The position numbers were made by a program, and so were the translations under genes. This document shows positions 16,073 to 18,144 of a DNA stretch of 18,144 bases, one piece after another. Numbering within the stretch: the first letter of the stretch is position 1; each line of letters starts with the position of its first letter. Below the pieces are notes generated by a model that was not told the origin of the DNA, ran no database searches, and saw only the letters and a program-made list of their open reading frames with translations. The stretch is from NCBI GenBank assembly GCA_022511355.1, contig JAFLRS010000020.1, forward strand, positions 1-18,144, written 5' to 3'. The stretch comes from Alistipes sp. GTDB taxonomy: Bacteria > Bacteroidota > Bacteroidia > Bacteroidales > Rikenellaceae.

Positions 16073-17195
16073 TACCATATTGCAAAAGACGCTCGACCGC
16101 GTCCCCCTCACCCGCGACGAGGCATTCGCACTCTACGACTTCCCGCTGCCCGAACTGGCTTCGGCGGCCGACCGTCTGCGGCGCGAATCGGTGGAGGACC
16201 CCTCGGTGGTGACGTGGCAGATAGACCGCAATGTAAATATCACCAACGTCTGCATATCGGGCTGCAGGTTCTGCAACTTCCACTGCAAACCGCACCGCAC
16301 CGACCTCGCATACATAACCTCGATAGAGGAGTACTCCGAAAAAATCGAAGCCATGCTGCGTTTGGGCGGCGACCAGCTGCTTATTCAGGGCGGACTGCAC
16401 CCCTCGCTCGGCATCGGATTCTACGAGGAGCTGTTCCGCGAACTCAAACGACGCTATCCGCAGGTCAAACTCCATGCTTTAGGCGCCCCCGAAGTGGCTC
16501 ACATAGCCCGCATAAGCGGTCTTTCGACACGCTCGACACTCGAACGGCTCGCAGCGGCGGGACTCGAATCGCTGCCCGGAGCCGGAGCCGAAATCCTCGA
16601 CCCCGAAGTCCGCAAACGAATCTCGCCCGCAAAACCTTCGGTCGAGGAGTGGCTCGCCGTAATGCACGAAGCTCACGAAATGAATCTCCCGACCTCGGCC
16701 ACCATGATGTACGGTCATGTGGAGACTCCGCGGCAGCGCGTCGAACATCTGCTCCGAATACGCGACCTTCAGGAGCGCGTTCCGCAGGGCAACTACGGTT
16801 TTACAGCCTTCATTCCGTGGATATTCCGTTCGGCAGGCACGCAGCTCGAACGCGAAGGCGTCGGCACACGATTCTCCCCGCTCGAATATCTGCGCATCAT
16901 AGCCGTCAGCCGTCTGCTGCTTCACAACATACGCAACATTCAGGCTTCGTGGCTCACCGTGGGCAAAGCCACCGCTCAGGCGGCATTGCATTCGGGAGCC
17001 AACGACATGGGCTCAATCATGATAGAAGAGAATGTGGTCTCGTCGGCCGGAGCCCGCAATTCGTTCGACGCCGAAGGCATTCAGCAGGCCATTCGCGAAG
17101 CCGGATTCACGCCCCAACTGCGCGACCAGCTCTACCGTCCGCGCGAATATCGTCCGCAAAACCCGCAACCAACGAAAACAGATTTGCAATCATGA
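16056..17195 (+). CDS. mqnC: Cyclic dehypoxanthinyl futalosine synthase (radical SAM)
   Basis: Radical-SAM enzyme of the futalosine route to menaquinone, converting dehypoxanthine futalosine to its cyclic form. The 379-residue product carries the iron-sulfur motif CISGCRFC (Cys66, Cys70, Cys73) preceded by DRNVNITNV, the form that distinguishes MqnC from MqnE. Further family signatures are LLIQGGLHPSLGI, MMYGHVETPRQRVEHLL, FTAFIPW and GANDMGSIMIEENVV. The start at 16056 lies inside the end of rnr (17-base overlap); an in-frame ATG at 15996 would add 20 residues from the rnr region and is not favoured. The presence of mqnC implies the other mqn genes are elsewhere on the chromosome. Its stop overlaps the next start (ATGA). 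Confidence 0.95.
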   Translation: MTTERNTILQKTLDRVPLTRDEAFALYDFPLPELASAADRLRRESVEDPSVVTWQIDRNVNITNVCISGCRFCNFHCKPHRTDLAYITSIEEYSEKIEAMLRLGGDQLLIQGGLHPSLGIGFYEELFRELKRRYPQVKLHALGAPEVAHIARISGLSTRSTLERLAAAGLESLPGAGAEILDPEVRKRISPAKPSVEEWLAVMHEAHEMNLPTSATMMYGHVETPRQRVEHLLRIRDLQERVPQGNYGFTAFIPWIFRSAGTQLEREGVGTRFSPLEYLRIIAVSRLLLHNIRNIQASWLTVGKATAQAALHSGANDMGSIMIEENVVSSAGARNSFDAEGIQQAIREAGFTPQLRDQLYRPREYRPQNPQPTKTDLQS

Positions 17196-18144
17196 AAAGA
17201 TTCCTTACAGCCATTCTTGCCGCACTGCCGCTCCTCGCAGCCGCACAGCAGCGACAGCCCAAAGATGACGAAACCCTCGTCTACCCCGACCCCGATGCCC
17301 CGCTCGAACTTCATTCGGGCGACCCCCACCCTCTCGTCGAGGGTTGGAAGTTCTTCACTGCCAACGAATTCACGCCGCGCAGCGAACATGACCGCCGTCC
17401 GCGCGGATTCATCGAACGACGCAATCAGCTCATGAGCCGCGACGCACGCATCGAAAACCGCGAATGTTCCGAAGTCATCGACGGCGTGCTTCGCATGATA
17501 ACCCTCGAACTGCCCGACTCCGTCGACAACCGCTACGGCCGAAAAGTCAAATACAAACACGCCTGCTACCGCTCGTCGCCCGCCGATTCTCATGACGGCT
17601 GGTGCCGCTTCACCGAAAATATGCGCATCGAAGTACGCTATCGGCGTTCCGACACCCGCGGCTTCAACAACGCCCTGTGGTTCATGAACAACTCCGACAA
17701 ACCGTGGCCCGCAGGCGGAGAAATCGACCTCGTGGAGAATCCCAAAAAGAAAGTAAATCAGAAGGTCCACTTCACGCTACACTCCGAGAATCACTATGCC
17801 GGCGTGATGGGCGCATCGGGCAGCACCACCGCCGCCATCGAACTCGAAGACCTTACCCGTTGGAACATCTTCTGGATAGAGTGGCTCCCCGACCGCATGG
17901 CAGGAGGCGTGAACGGTCAGCGGTTCTTCGAACACGTCAAAGGCGCAAACGGAAACACCGACTGGCCGTGGAGCGACCCCGAAGGCTTTTACATGATAAT
18001 AAGCACCGGCATCTCGACCGACCCCTCGCGCTGGCCCGGAGCCGTAGACCCTCAAGAGTGGGACCCGCAGAATCCGCCCTCGATGGAGGTCGATTTCGTG
18101 CGCGTCTATGTCAATGACGACTACAAAGGCGAAAAACCCAAAAA
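17192..18144 (+). CDS. Secreted GH16-family glycoside hydrolase, 3' end cut by window edge
   Basis: Predicted endo-acting beta-glycan hydrolase with a jelly-roll fold. The frame is open from the ATG at 17192 to the window end (317 codons visible). Residues 1-18 form a signal peptide (KRFLTAILAALPLLAAA), with likely cleavage before Gln19. The GH16 signature is GGEIDLVEN, giving nucleophile Glu177, Asp179 and acid/base Glu182. The ExDxxE spacing is that of the beta-bulge subgroup (laminarinase, agarase, porphyranase, carrageenase types), not lichenase. WNIFWIEWLPDRMAGGVNGQ and the closing strand MEVDFVRVYVN complete the domain, so only a short tail or an extra domain should lie beyond. The start overlaps the mqnC stop by four bases. 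No SusC/SusD partner is visible and the substrate cannot be named. Confidence 0.9.
   Translation, partial: MKRFLTAILAALPLLAAAQQRQPKDDETLVYPDPDAPLELHSGDPHPLVEGWKFFTANEFTPRSEHDRRPRGFIERRNQLMSRDARIENRECSEVIDGVLRMITLELPDSVDNRYGRKVKYKHACYRSSPADSHDGWCRFTENMRIEVRYRRSDTRGFNNALWFMNNSDKPWPAGGEIDLVENPKKKVNQKVHFTLHSENHYAGVMGASGSTTAAIELEDLTRWNIFWIEWLPDRMAGGVNGQRFFEHVKGANGNTDWPWSDPEGFYMIISTGISTDPSRWPGAVDPQEWDPQNPPSMEVDFVRVYVNDDYKGEKPK

Overview
The window is a gene-dense, high-GC stretch of a chromosome from a member of the Bacteroidota, most likely an Alistipes/Rikenellaceae-type organism. That placement rests on three things: the Bacteroidota form of the transketolase and ClpX proteins, near-absence of Shine-Dalgarno sequences before starts, and -7 boxes of the TAnnTTTG type (TATATTTG, TATCTTTG) in the few AT-rich gaps. 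The genus is inference; the phylum is well supported. No mobile element, CRISPR array, tRNA or rRNA was seen, and no gap between genes exceeds 160 bases.

Layout. Bases 1-1639 (+): tyrosyl-tRNA synthetase (its first few codons lie outside the window) followed by folB, with stop and start overlapping by one base. A near-perfect palindromic bidirectional terminator (1641-1677) separates this pair from a convergent minus-strand block. That block, read right to left, is tig (trigger factor), clpP, clpX and tkt (transketolase), bases 7272 down to 1702. A hairpin plus T-run sits between tig and clpP, so the protease genes are partly uncoupled from the chaperone gene. tkt has its own -7 box overlapping the end of the clpX region.

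An AT-rich divergent region (7273-7429) carries -7 boxes facing both ways. From it runs a tight plus-strand train to the window end: a glutaminyl-peptide cyclotransferase lipoprotein, metH (B12-dependent methionine synthase), metF (methylene-THF reductase), an M20D amidohydrolase, rnr (RNase R), mqnC (futalosine-pathway menaquinone enzyme), and a secreted GH16 glycoside hydrolase that runs off the right edge. Neighbouring genes overlap or nearly abut throughout (4-bp overlap, 4-bp overlap, 14-bp gap, 0 gap, 17-bp overlap, 4-bp overlap), so the seven are probably one transcript.

How they fit together. MetF supplies 5-methyl-THF to MetH, which remakes methionine and hence SAM; MqnC is a radical-SAM enzyme that consumes SAM. 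ClpX unfolds substrates for ClpP, and trigger factor acts on nascent chains upstream of them. The cyclotransferase lipoprotein could cap the N-terminal glutamine predicted for the mature GH16 enzyme at the other end of the same gene train. I see mostly conserved housekeeping genes and no clearly novel system. The most interesting points are this possible enzyme-substrate link, the mixed content of the train, and some residue departures in trigger factor and ClpX.
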